Of a stretch of DNA of 64,000 nt, positions 1 through 11,566 are shown in pieces. Numbering within the stretch: the stretch's first letter is position 1; every line of letters begins with the position of its first letter. Made by a program: the position numbers and the translations under genes. The stretch is from assembly GCA_949130485.1 (NCBI GenBank), contig OX422190.1, positions 9,449,944-9,513,943 of the forward strand. Reading direction: 5' to 3'. The notes under the pieces are model-generated. The model saw only the letters and a program-made list of their open reading frames with translations. It had not been told where the DNA came from and did not search any database. The DNA comes from Agelas oroides. Lineage: Eukaryota; Porifera; Demospongiae; Agelasida; Agelasidae.

Positions 1-3000
1 TATGACAACAACAATGCTAACCACCTACTGAAGCACTTTGCATGTGTAAGAATCAGATGTACAAACTTAAGTTTTAGTTGTATGAAATGTGTTGAAGCCC
101 ATACGATTATCATTCGCCCCTTCTGGAGTTATCATCACCATAGCAACAGAAACATTCTCTCTCCTATTCTACTGACTCTTAGTGATGACATAAGCCTATG
201 TTAAGCCCGACTGACTGTCCCATTAATTGATTTTCACTACTTGCACTAATTCTGGAGTACTCTATTCCACAGTCTTGAATGGAATAGAATTGGAGAGTCT
301 GGAGCCACTGCCCTGGCTGATGCTCTGAGAGTGAACCAGAGCTTGACAACACTAAAGTAAGTAACTATCCTGGCACCATACTGACCTACAAGCAAAGTGT
401 TATGAGCATGATATGGTTGTCCTGGGTGACAGTGGTCCCTGTGTGGTCTCCTTGTACTGTGACAACTGGTGCTAGTAACTACTGTCACTTTCCTCACAGC
501 ACTTCTAGTTGAAGCCATACCAGCATCAATGAGTTGTCAGTACACTAGCATTAGAAGTATGGAATTTGTACTCATTATGTTGCTATGACAACAGCAAATT
601 AAATTACCTAACCACCATACCAAAGCACTTTGCATGTGTAAGAATCAGATGTACAAAGTTTTTAGTTGTATGAAATGTGTTGAAGCCCATACGATTATCA
701 TTCACCCCTTCTGGAGTTATCATTGCCATGGTAACAGAAACATTCTCTCTCTCTCTTATTCTACTGACTCTTGGTGATGACATAAGCCTATGTTAAGCCC
801 GACTGACTGTCCCATTAATTGATTTTCACTACTTGCACTAATTCTGGAGTACTCTCTTCCACAGTCTTGGAGGGAATGGAATTGGAGGTTCTGGAGCCAC
901 TGCCCTGGCTGATGCTCTGAGAGTGAACCAGAGCTTGACAACACTAAAGTAAGTAACTATCCTGGCACCATACTGACCTACAAGCAAAGTGTTATGAGCA
1001 TGATATGGTTGTCCTGGGTGACAGTGATCCCTGTGTGGTCTCCTTGTACTGTGACGACTGGTGCTATTACTACTGTCACTTTCCTCACAGTACCTCTAGT
1101 TGAAGCCATACCAGCATCAATGAGTTGTCAGCACACTAGCAATAGAGATATGGATTTGTACACACCTTATGTTGCTATGACAACAGCAAATTAAATTACC
1201 TAACCACCATACCAAAGCACTTTGCATGTGTATGAATCAGATGTACAAAGTTTTTAGTTGTATGAAATGTGTTGAAGCCCATACGATTATCATTCACCCC
1301 TTCTGGAGTTATCATTGCCATGGCAACAGAAACATTCTCTCTCTTATTCTACTGACTCTTGGTGATGACATAAGCCTATGTTAAGCCCGACTGACTGTCC
1401 CATTAATTGATTTTCACTACTTGCACTAATTCTGGAGTACTCTCTTCCACAGTCTTGAATGGAATAGAATTGGAGAGTCTGGAGCCACTGCCCTGGCTAA
1501 TACTCTGAGAGTGAACCAGAGCTTGACAACACTAAAGTAAGTAACTATCCTGGCACCATACTGACCTACAAGCAAAGTGTTATGAGCATGATATGGTTGT
1601 CCTGGGTGACAGTGGTCCCTGTGTGGTCTCCTTGTACTGTGACGACTGGTGCTAGTAACTACTGTCACTTTCCTCACAGTACTTCTAGTTGAAGCCATAC
1701 CAGCATCAATGAGTTGTCAGTACACTAGCAATAGAAACATGGAGTTACACAGCTTATGTTGCTATGACAACAGCAAATTAAATTACCTAACCACCATACC
1801 AAAGCACTTTGCATGTGTAAGAATCAGATGTACAAAGTTTTTAGTCATATGAAATGTGTTGAAGCCCATATGATTATCATTCACCCCTTCTGGAGTTATC
1901 ATTGCCATGGCAACAGAAACATTCTCTCTCTTATTGGGGCGAGCCTGAGCGAGCCCCACACTAACGTGGTCTACGGGAACACGTGCTTCGACCGACCGAC
2001 CGACCGACCGACCGACCGACCGACCGTGTCCGTCCCAGTCACGTGATACTGATACGTTGCACGTGTCCACGCTACCGCGCCATGCCACGCGTGGTCGTGA
2101 ACAGTGGAGTGCGTAGTAGTGGAGGCGGAACGGAAGGCTAGACTCAAGCACGCCAGGGAGCAATGCAGGCGTCGGAAAGCCAAAGTGGCACGGGAGCAAC
2201 GACAGACGAGACGGCAGGTACGTAGGGAACAAGACTGTCGCAGGAGATCAGAGGAGACGCAGGAGCAACGAGAGGCAAGTCTCCAGACACGTAGGAACAA
2301 GGCAGTCGCAGGAGGGCAGAGGAAACACAACAACAGCGAGAGGCAATACTCCGGGCACGTCACAGCGCATTCTGGACAAGACTTGCACACGCGTAATGCA
2401 TATGGGCGTGCACAGACCCCACCCTCTCACTTAGCCATGCCGCGCCGCTCCATGCCACAAGACAGCTCAGGCTCGCCCCCAACGATGATGATCATCTGTC
2501 TAGTTCTACTGACTTTTAGTGATGACATAAGCCTGTGTTAAGCACAACTGACTGTCCCATTAATTGATTTTCACTACTTGCACTAATTCTGGAGTACTCT
2601 CTTCCACAGTCTTAAAGGGAATGGAATTGGAGATTCTGGAGCCACTGCCCTGGCTGATGCTCTGAGAGTGAACCAGAGCTTGACAACACTAGAGTAAGTA
2701 ACTATCCTGGCACCATACTGACCTACAAGCAAAGTGTTATGAGCATGATATGGTTGTCCTGGGTGACAGTGGTCCCTGTGTGGTCTCCTTGTACTGTGAC
2801 GACTGGTGCTAGTAACTACTGTCACTTTCCTCACAGTACCTCTAGTTGAAGCCATACCAGCATCAATGAGTTGTCAGTACACTAGCAATAGAATCTGATG
2901 TATGACATTTTAGTTATGGCCTCATGACTTCCAATTGAACCTACTCTTACTGTAAGCAATGGAGGTGGGGAATGAAGCTATTGCTATGTGACACGGAGCG

Positions 3001-3585
3001 TTTTATGGAGAAGGTATATAAGGATTTTGTTCTAATCTGGTTAACTATTTTTGTGGGGTAACTTCCAATTGAAACTGTCTTTGTTCTTTGTGCGTGTGCA
3101 CAAACAACATGCTACAAGTCCAGCCTCTGCTTCAGTACAGTGTAGCACTGACTCCAACACCAAAGCATCTGGCGGGCTGTCCAGAGTCTTTTCCTCTGAA
3201 CAGTTTTTTACTTGTGCCAGAACATGCACCTTCTGCATGTTCTGGCACAAGTAAAAAAGTGTTCAGAGCAAGTATCCACAACAAGTAAATTTACTTGTTC
3301 TGGCTACTTGCCCTGTTCCCATAACCTGCATACTCAGGTGAAAGTATGACCGTTTTCTGTGTAATTATGTGCCAAGTCAGCATTACCAATTAAGTGGGAC
3401 CCCGATTCACTCTCTCAATGTAGATGTAATAATGTATGTATGTAACACAATAATTTACTATTGATTTTTGTCTGCATTTTAGTCTTGGAGTTCTGACGAT
3501 CACCTCAGGGCGCACAGAGCAGCTACTTGGGGACAATGAAAGGATTAAATGGTCTAATATTTATTTTGATGATGATTATTTTTAA
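1..3585 (+). CDS. NLR-0, 3' end only: four LRR exons and the C-terminal tail exon
   Basis: This is the 3' part of an NLR receptor gene whose Death and NACHT exons lie left of the window. Exons at 273-356, 865-948, 1453-1536 and 2610-2693 are each exactly 84 nt, follow a TTCCACAG acceptor and precede GTAAGT. Each encodes one 28-residue ribonuclease-inhibitor-type LRR of the form L-x-x-N-x-I-x-x-S-G-A-T-A-L-A. The last exon (3483-3585) starts in the same phase and encodes about 33 residues ending in an acidic, aromatic tail and TAA. The same order is seen with full 5' parts in the two genes downstream, which is the basis for the assignment. Introns are nearly as conserved as exons, showing recent amplification. 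LRRs of NLRs are the presumed ligand-sensing part; that role is inferred here. Confidence 0.85.
1934..2503 (+). mobile_element. Non-autonomous Helitron in an NLR-0 LRR intron
   Basis: A 570-bp insertion interrupts a sequence that is continuous in sister introns (CTTA joined to TTCTACTGAC). It begins TTGGGGCGAGCCTGAG and ends with the complementary CTCAGGCTCGCCCCC, a 6-bp-stem hairpin (GATGATGATCATC) and CTAG. It is flanked by A and T with no target duplication, which is the Helitron signature. Inside is a (CCGA)n run at 1990-2022 and a very basic, Arg/Glu/Gln-rich open stretch (2104-2400). That stretch resembles the start of the Helitron protein at 14040-14780. Confidence 0.75.
3194..3268. 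repeat. Near-perfect 35-bp-arm hairpin before the NLR-0 tail exon
   Basis: The arms 3194-3228 and 3234-3268 are complementary at 34 of 35 positions, with a 5-nt loop. It sits in the intron just before the last NLR exon. The same hairpin is found in both other units at the same place. It could be a MITE relic or a transcribed hairpin RNA. Confidence 0.85.
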
Positions 3586-5422
3586 TTATTATGATCACAA
3601 TTTATGCCACACACTAATCTTTACATACTAGTATGTGTTAGTTGCAACTGCTGACAAACGGTTAAAGTTACCACAAACAGTGTACATGTCTGGTTTTGTA
3701 AACACATTGATTCTGTCATTCTCTCGATGAATGCTCTTTTTGCACCCTGCATGAGAGGGAGGGGGAAGGAGTGGAGTAGATTAAAGGGTCTATCTCATAT
3801 ACCCTCAATATCATCAGATTATGCAACACAATGGTAGCCCCCTGGGTACAAATATAGCTACATAGCACAGTCATGCAGAACACTAGATAGAGCCTTGCAC
3901 GAGATGAGTAGCTATTAGTGCTGTTAACATGCAGCTATAATGTAACTGCTTCTCAACATCCCTTAGTATGGTGTCTAGGTTATTGGTTCAAATTTAAACC
4001 CACTTCTAAGGGCTGTCTAGCTCAATGGGGGTATCATTTCCATGCACTAGTAGGGAGCCACACAAAAGCACCTGTACTTGTGCAACTCACCTCCGCCAGG
4101 AGGGAGCCACACAAAAGCACTGTACTTGTGCAACTCACCTCCGCCAGGAGGGAGCCACACAAAAGCACTGTACTTGTGCAACTCACTTCCGCCAGGAGGG
4201 AGCCACATTATATTAGAAAAGATTTGCAAAACTGACTAGACCTTATATGATATGATGGAGGTCAGATATTCTGAATACCCAACCATCACATTTCCACATC
4301 TATGGACAGACAAGATGAAGGTGGGGTGAACAGCATGAATATAAATTCGGTGAAAGACAGGCCTACATGCAGTTATTAGCTCTAGCTAGACAAACCAGCT
4401 ATTCTCAGACTGTGAGGATGTTTCACTCTATAACCCCCAGTATACAGCTAGCAGAAAGATGTGGTTCTTTGATTGTTCATGCCATGGTCTTCACAAGTCT
4501 TAGTGAGGTGGGTAGCTAAAGGTGACATGGCCTCAGCCTGCATGCCAGGAATGCAGATATTCAATGTAACAGTCTCTACTGTCAACTTTGACATGGTACC
4601 AGTATATACCCATTTTCTGAATAATCTGAATATAAATAGGTGCATGCATGATTGTATGTTAAATTATGTGCACTGTTCAAACTGAACACCATACACAAAA
4701 CAAGTCACTGCATTCACATCCTGTTGTCCTAGCTGCTAATAAACAGCCATTCTGAAAATGTCAATCTGAAAGTTCCTGAAGGTAGGGAACAAGAAAGAAC
4801 TTGAACAATCACGACTGGGCTTGTCTATAGAATGTCTACCAACTAAAACCTCTCCTCTCGCTCCCTCCCTCCCTCCTCTCTGGGTCAACTAACTGTGTAA
4901 TGTACACTCTAGTAAATACACTATGCCTACTCTGAACTGGCAGGAAATATACTCCTTGTTGTGAAAACTATCACTGACTTGACCCGAAATTAGTGCACTC
5001 AATCATTGAGCTACTATGCCAAGAGTGCAGAAGAACAGACGGCTTGAATAAGAGCATGTAATTCCGTAAAATTCAAAACCAGTTGGAATTTACTAAAATT
5101 AGTAACACGTGCTGCACATGCTGCGTAGACATAAGCGATTGTTGCTAAGTATGTGACCAGGTGTTCTATTTTTAGTACGGTTCAATAATTTTGACTGGGC
5201 TTCTATTGGAGTACGTCACATGCCCTTGGTATATCCATAGCACTGTAACTGTGTGACTTGGGCATAATTTGGTGGTATTTTCTGCTGTGACTAGTTTAGG
5301 TGGAGAATAACTGTTCATATTGTGACATAACGTGGTACTAGCTACCATGGCATTTTATTACCTCGTGTGTTGATGCCTGGTTATAGTGTATACTCAATAT
5401 TGCTTATTCCAGTGATACCTGG
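3586..5422. other. Spacer between NLR-0 and spermidine synthase copy 1
   Basis: No gene is visible. The two genes converge here, so both 3' UTRs and polyadenylation signals should lie in this stretch. It contains the 48-49 bp tandem repeat at 4054-4205 and a CTCCCTCC pyrimidine run near 4857-4878. The same spacer recurs at 37055-38738 and from 62410 on. Confidence 0.7.
4054..4205. repeat. 48-49 bp tandem repeat, about 3 copies
   Basis: The unit starts GGGAGCCACACAAAAGCACT and repeats three times almost exactly. The related spacer at 37535-37696 has about three diverged copies, and the third spacer (about 62945-63000) has one. Copy number therefore changed between units. Confidence 0.85.
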
Positions 5423-5435
5423 TTACATGAGATTT

Positions 5436-6347
5436 CTAGCTACCATCAGTGTGTCTACCTTCCTTGCGAAGCGTGGTAGTGTGGTACTAGCTACCATCAG
5501 TGTGTCTACCTTCCTTGCAAAGCGTGGCAGTGTGGTACTAGCTACCATCAGTGTGTCTACCTTCCTTGCGAAGCGTGGCAGTGTGGTACTAGCTACCATG
5601 AGTGTGTCTACCTTCCTTGCAAAGCGTGGTAGTGTGGTACTAGCTACCATCAGTGTGTCTACCTTCCTTGCGAAGTGTGGCAGTGTGGTACTAGCTACCA
5701 TCAGTGTGTCTACCTTCCTTGCAAAGTGTGGCAGTGTGGTACTAGCTACCATCAGTGTGTCTACCTTCCTTGCGAAGCGTGGTAGTGTGGTACTAGCTAC
5801 CATCAGTGTGTCTACCTTCCTTGCGAAGCGTGGTAGTGTGGTACTAGCTACCATGAGTGTGTCTACCTTCCTTGCAAAGCGTGGTAGTGTGGTACTAGCT
5901 ACCATCAGTGTGTCTACCTTCCTTGCGAAGCGTGGTAGTGTGGTACTAGCTACCATCAGTGTGTCTACCTTCCTTGCAAAGTGTGGCAGTGTGGTACTAG
6001 CTACCATCAGTGTGTCTACCTTCCTTGCGAAGCGTGGTAGTGTGGTACTAGCTACCATGAGTGTGTCTACCTTCCTTGCGAAGCGTGGTAGTGTGGTACT
6101 AGCTACCATCAGTGTGTCTACCTTCCTTGCAAAGTGTGGCAGTGTGGTACTAGCTACCATCAGTGTGTCTACCTTCCTTGCGAAGCGTGGTAGTGTGGTA
6201 CTAGCTACCATGAGTGTGTCTACCTTCCTTGCGAAGCGTGGTAGTGTGGTACTAGCTACCATCAGTGTGTCTACCTTCCTTGCAAAGTGTGGCAGTGTGG
6301 TACTAGCTACCATCAGTGTGTCTACCTTCCTTGCGAAGCGTGGTAGT
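5436..6347 (-). repeat. 51-bp coding minisatellite, 18 units, in the last spermidine synthase exon
   Basis: Eighteen 51-bp units each encode, on the minus strand, LP-(R/H)-FARK-VDTLMVASTT. LPxFARK is the natural C-terminal motif of spermidine synthase, so the array is a duplication of real coding sequence. It adds about 290 residues to the predicted C-terminus. Unit length is a multiple of three and no unit contains a stop. Copy 2 has only one, degenerate, unit (LPARKVNALMVASTT). Units differ by a few silent changes and by R/H, suggesting recent slippage and homogenisation. Confidence 0.95.
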
Positions 6348-7515
6348 ATGAAGGATGCTTTGTGTACATCACTGTCATAGTACTGTAGTCCCATCTCCTC
6401 TTGCTCCTCCTCTGATAATCTTCGCACTGGATTCTCAAACACTGTGTCCTGAGGAGAGAGGAAGGGAACGAGGGAGAAGAGGGGGAGAGAAGGGGAAAAG
6501 GGTAGGGGGTGATGGGAAGATGAGAGCGGTAGTAAGGCAGGAAGGTGTAACGGAAAGGAGGAATAATGGCTGTACAGTGAAACGGAGGAATATACAATGA
6601 AACCCTCTAAAGTGGACACCATTGGGACCACCGCTGTGTGTCTGGGATATGGAGGCATTTGTAATTTTGGAGCTTCTGGAATACTTCTGGTGAGTGTGGC
6701 ACTGCATACTTGGGCCTCTGAGCATGACATGGCCGCACCTCCAGACCTCTCCCTTGACATTGTTGGTGAGTGACAGTGCTAATACCGTAGCAGGAAATTT
6801 TTACTGGTCCAAATTTTCGTGAAAATCCCGTTTCCCCTCCAGAAGAAATATTTGCAGTTTTAGTTTTCGCATTTAGCGTGAGCTATTGACCACGCCCCTT
6901 TATTGTCACCAAGGACAAAGGATCTCCTGTGGGAGAGGGTAGGACGCCGTCTGGTGGCTTGAAATAGCAATACAGTGCATCGTCAGATCGAGTAAGACTA
7001 GCGCACAAAACGCATGTGTGAAAATTTCCATGTGTTCAAAAAGTTCATGTGTTCAAATTTTCGGGGTTCTTATTTCGCAGTTCTTATTTTCACGTTTTGG
7101 TCATGGGTCGCGAAAATTGCGAAAATTTGGACCTTGCCCGGTCTTTGAATCTGGCAGGCAACCTTACGAAAATGGTAGACAAGCGTCAAGTGGATTTTGT
7201 CCAGTTCAGGTACTGGTGGGACTGGGGAACCTGTCCACTTTATGGGATTTGTATAGGCAAGCGTTTGGGAACATGCACATTCATCCGAATAAGCCTGCAA
7301 TTCAGGGAGTCCAGAACAGGGGATTCCACTGTATACCATACTGTAAATTCTTCAGGGATTCTCCATTTAACAGAATTATGGGTGTCAAAGACGGAACAAT
7401 ATTATCATACTTGGTGCCTTACATTTAACAAACATACAGATATGCCCTACTGCATTTTCTGGTAAAAATGCGGCTGTTTGATGGTAGAAAACGCCTTACT
7501 TATGAAACAGATGCA

Positions 7516-7737
7516 TACCTTAATGTTACTTTTAATTACGCGTACTAAATTTAGCAATTTTAGCAATCAGAGTCATTATCGCTAAAATAAGTACTCGCAA
7601 TTAATACTAAATTCCAATAATGATATTTTGAATTAATTTTGGTTTCTGTTATAAAACGCTAAAATTAATACACGCTAAACGAGGTGTATTCAAAATCGCT
7701 AAATTAAGTATGCACAATTAAACGTAACATTAAGGTA
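7516..7737. mobile_element. MITE with TACCTTAATGTTAC inverted ends
   Basis: The left end TACCTTAATGTTAC and right end GTAACATTAAGGTA are inverted repeats that continue imperfectly for about 40 bp. It lies in the last intron of spermidine synthase copy 1. The homologous intron of copy 2 (38910-39287) is about 1 kb shorter and lacks it. No protein is encoded. Confidence 0.7.
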
Positions 7738-8425
7738 CCTTACAGTATGAAAGATGGGTGATTATCAGGCAAATCACACACCCATCCCGGGTCCCCATCA
7801 CCCTCACCTTGTTTATACTGGCCAGCACCATTCCAATCTGCCCATTGGGGTACGTGGGGATGGTGGTAAAGGCGTACCTCACGACGGGGAAAAGGGACCG
7901 ACACCCTGTCATCATCTTTTTAATGAGAGGGAGATCACCCCACTGGCACTCCCCTGTAACCATGGTGATGATGATATAATGTTCCATATGAGCAAACACA
8001 GGTAGATATCAGCCACACCAGGTGACATCCTGACAACCACCCACCACCCCCTCTGTCTTACCCTGGGAACAGATGATTCCTCCTGGTCGTAGAGCAGCCT
8101 TCAATTTCTCAAAATACGGCTTCTCAAACAGACACTTGGCTGGACCTGGGAGAGGATACCACTATTGTACTTCTAATGCAGGTATGCAACAAATTGCCAA
8201 CAATACAACTATGCCTCTAATAGTCCATTCTGCAGACTATATGGCTCATACTCCCCTCTCTCACTCTTCCCTCGATCCGTCCTTCCTCCCTTCTTTTCCT
8301 CCCTATCTCTCTATTCCTCCCTTTCCTCCTTCCCTTCCTTCTCTCCCTCCCTCTCATTTCTTCCCTCAGTAGCCTTATACCTAGGCTCTTAAGATGGCCT
8401 AAAAGCTTAGGTATGACGCTAGTGT

Positions 8426-8852
8426 AACCTTGCTCCCAGGCCTCCCCCATCTTTACCTTCCCATTTGCGTTCACAATAATACACGGGAGCGGAAGACCGA
8501 CAAAAAAAACGGGGAAGGCCTGGGAGCATTCATCACGTGAGTGGACGCAAGGACTATATTCAAATATGTACGCAATAAACTTGAAAATGAGTTTGTTACC
8601 GGTCAAGACAAATTGTTTCGATCACGCTAAGGTGTGGAATCCAATACTGAGGCAGAGCGCTCAAATGGATGATCCAGTGTGTTGTTTTGGCGGTTGGGCC
8701 CCTCCCCCCTACGTCCACCTCGCATCCACCTGACGTCATTCACGTGATGAATGTTCCCAGGCCTTCCCCGTTTTTCGCTGGCTTCCGCTCCTGTTTATTA
8801 TTGTGAACGGAAATGGAAGGTAAAAACAGGGGAGGCCTGGTAACGAGGCTAA
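8426..8852. mobile_element. Old MITE of the TAGCCTCGTT family in spermidine synthase copy 1
   Basis: Inverted ends around CCCAGGCCTCCCC and GGGGAGGCCTGG are followed by CGAGGCTAATG. The same insertion is present in copy 2 at about 39899-40322, so it predates the duplication. A second internal pair of the same ends (8510 and 8757) suggests nesting. Confidence 0.6.
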
Positions 8853-9914
8853 TGCTAGTGCTCCACTCTCCTCACCAATGGGATCAGAGGAGTCAGTGAT
8901 GATGACATCAAACTGTCCTGCACATTGCTGCATGAACTCTGCAGGGGATTGAGTTGACCAACAAGTATGATTACATCAGGAAGGCGGAGGAGAGGCTAAC
9001 AAACATGCCTGCATTGGGAGATGAGAGAGGAAGGAAGAGGAGGGAGGAGTTCAATTGACAAATGTGTGTGTGGCAGGGACAGGAAAGAAGAGGAGCTTAC
9101 AAGACAGTGTGTGAATGTAAGAGAGGTGATGGTACATTGAACAGACACTGACCTCATCAATCTCACAGCTGTGTATCTCCTCCACTGTCTTGTGTTTCGT
9201 GACCTCTCTCAGCACACCTCCATCTCCCCCTCCTACCACCAGCACCTTGAGAGATGGGGAGGAGGGAGGGGGTGAGGGTGAGGAGGGAGGTAGGGAGGAA
9301 CAGGTGGAGGAAGGAAGGGGGAGTAAGGGAACTGGACAGAGGCCAAGGTGAGGGAGAAGAAGGAGACAGGCCATGAGGAGGAGAATGGGTAAAGAAACAG
9401 GAGAGAGAGGCAGGAGGAGGAGGAACAGAGAGAAGAAGAAGCAACTGTGCAACGACATAATTAACAGTAACAGCTCCAATGTGATTGCATGTACACTACT
9501 CACTGATCCAGGGTTTGGATGAGAGCAAAGAGGGATATGAGCTGCCATCTCGTGATAGGCCCACTTGTCTTGGTCTGTGAACTGGACCACTTCATCCAAC
9601 GCCAGCACACGGTTGTATACCTTGCTAACAGGAAAGGAGAGAGGGAGAGAGACAAGAAAGGGTGGAGAGCGAGAGAGGAGGAAGAAAGGGAGAGAACAAG
9701 AAGGAGGAAGGGAGGTAGGGGGTTCTGTACATTGGACAACTTCATCCAATGCCATGGTAGGTGACTGGAAATGACTCTCTCACACACACCATTTGAAGAT
9801 GAAGGTATTGTGACTTCTCGTGGTGGACTATCTCCTCCACTTGCATAGCCATAGCCTGCCCCGGCCACATATATCATTCATTTCAGTGAACCAGCCTTTC
9901 ATGTCCTTATCCAT

Positions 9915-11566
9915 CCTGCAGCACAAAGAGATTAATACTGTACATGTAACACTGCACCAGACTTAGATATGAGGTGCATAGAAAAGTTTATACACTCTTA
10001 ATTCCTCCTCTCTCTGCATTTTTAGTAAAGGTATAAAGATACTGGCCCACAACCACCTTATTCACACAACCTCCACCCACTGGCTGCACTAATATGACTT
10101 CTATACTCTGGCATGCTTGGTTGTTTCTTTGGCCAAATTGTACAACTGGGTTTGAATCACCATTCTCTGTTCACCTGGGGTGTGGTTACCACTTAAATAC
10201 TGAAAACAAAAGACACCACTTTGCCAGTGGACAATCCCAACTTCTTGTGGTTGAGTTATAAACAACGAACAGAATGGCCTAATGTATACTGCAGTGCTCT
10301 GCATTCTTCCTAGCTCTGTGCTCTGTGTTCTCAACTTGGAGTGTAGAGGGGTTGTACTGCAAATGGGGGGTCGGTCATTCTCATACACACTGTAATGCAG
10401 TGGGCCTTGCCTCAGCTACATAATTATTGCTGCTTGCAATAGTTTACAAAGCGGAGGTAGAGTTGGTCAGTGACTCGTCTAGACTCGGGAGAAATGGCAC
10501 ATTCCTAAAATGTTTGCTAGATGGTCTTTCGTTTGGGTGTGCCAGCACCATAGACGGTAGGAATGCATCCATTTTCACCATTTCCTTTTCCACTTGGAGT
10601 GCACTTTATCAGGCCATATATACCAAAAATTAATTTCATATTTCACAGATTCAGTGGGTCTATTTTTTCATGAAGGAAGAAAAATGTAAATTGCACATTA
10701 GTGGGTGTGGTTAGCCTCGTGAGCTACCTTGTGGCCTAACACTATAGTGACATCATCAGCAAGATTGAGCATGCAGGTCAAAACGTGGCCAGGAGGTAAT
10801 AAATGGAGTTCAACATTTTGTCACTGTACTACAAAGTTTGTGGGATGTGATCTTCATTTTTATTTTTTATTTCTTGGTCAAAATTTGGGACTGGGTTGTC
10901 TGTGAAACAATTTGGCGTGGCCTCACTTGAAATCTACTTGGAGTGCTTGAAATACACACTTTCTGGAGAAACTACATGTGCAGTGTGCACCATACATGTC
11001 TTCAGCATATGAAAATACATTTACATTAAATATTATAATACTTGCAATTTAGATACATAAGACAGGTCCACATAGAAGAACAAAATAATGACTCCCACTG
11101 CGATTATGGTACTGTGATCAACATGCATGGTAGGTCTTGCCATGCCCAGCAGATGAATAGTGCTTTTTTATACAGTTAACAGCTTTAGCATATTTACAGT
11201 ACACAAGCCGTTCACCCCATATTTTAAAGTTAATTGTGCAATACGAGGTGTGCAAATACACAACACTGGCTAACCTATTGCAAAGTAGCAAAGGTTTCTC
11301 ACACAGTCTGTGCAATGAAATTTACTTGCTGCTCAGGAGAGGTTAACGCTGAAGATCCAGAACAATCAGGATTGGCAAACTTGCACTGAATAGTAAGAAA
11401 TACTTTGTGCACAACTGTGGCCACCTCTATGTATACCATCGGGGAGAGCATAGTTCCGTTCCCGGACTGTTTGGAACGAGACGATGCTTCTTCCTGCGTG
11501 TTGATCTCGTGACGTGTGGGGGAGAGCCTTCCTATGCAGAAGACAAAAGTCAACCCAATTTCGAAG
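9915..11566. promoter_or_regulatory. Head-to-head intergenic region, spermidine synthase / NLR-1
   Basis: The spermidine synthase start codon (minus, 9914) and the NLR-1 start codon (plus, 11567) point away from each other, so both promoters and 5' UTRs must lie within about 1.65 kb. I see no convincing TATA box or other core element. The sequence is strongly conserved in unit 2 (41805-43689) apart from insertions, although no protein is visible in it. Confidence 0.45.

Larger units (their letters stand above)
5423..9914 (-). pseudogene. SRM: Spermidine synthase copy 1, disrupted, with expanded C-terminal repeat
   Basis: Spermidine synthase transfers the aminopropyl group of decarboxylated AdoMet to putrescine. 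Minus-strand exons in order: 9914-9790 (starts [14 protein letters not shown], then [12 protein letters not shown]), 9620-9504 (LALDEVVQFT, HIPLCSHPNPG), 9245-9153 (VGGGDGGVLRE, CEIDE), about 8942-8876 (DVIITDSSDPIG), 8145-8062, 7953-7808 ([15 protein letters not shown]) and 6448-5423. These match family motifs in order. Two lesions are visible. Exon 1 has two extra bases (GATATATGTGG against GATATGTGG in copy 2), shifting the frame after MND. The fourth exon has lost its first 80-90 nt, which in copy 2 encode VIEVSKRYLPKL and onward, so its acceptor is gone. The last exon stays open through 18 tandem copies of a 17-residue unit. A sequencing or assembly fault is possible for either lesion. 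Confidence 0.85.

Noticed and set aside
3975..4060. tRNA-like A-box (TAGCTCAATGGGG) and B-box-like (GGTTCAAATTTAAACC) motifs, repeated in all three spacers
   Set aside because: The B-box precedes the A-box and no cloverleaf can be drawn; at most a rearranged SINE piece.
4054..4205. Possible CRISPR-like array
   Set aside because: Head-to-tail repeats without unique spacers in a eukaryotic genome; an ordinary tandem repeat.
5367..6380. A 337-residue plus-strand ORF made of repeats
   Set aside because: It is the mirror of the 51-bp array whose coding sense is the minus strand (spermidine synthase C-terminus).
9051..9755. Leu/Pro/Ser-rich minus-strand ORF of 234 residues
   Set aside because: It joins two true spermidine synthase exons through a pyrimidine-rich intron; only the exon parts are coding.
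10427..10633. 68-residue ORF in the head-to-head intergenic region, longer in unit 2
   Set aside because: The unit 2 version is lengthened by a MITE insertion and the residues show no domain; conservation is explained by recent duplication.
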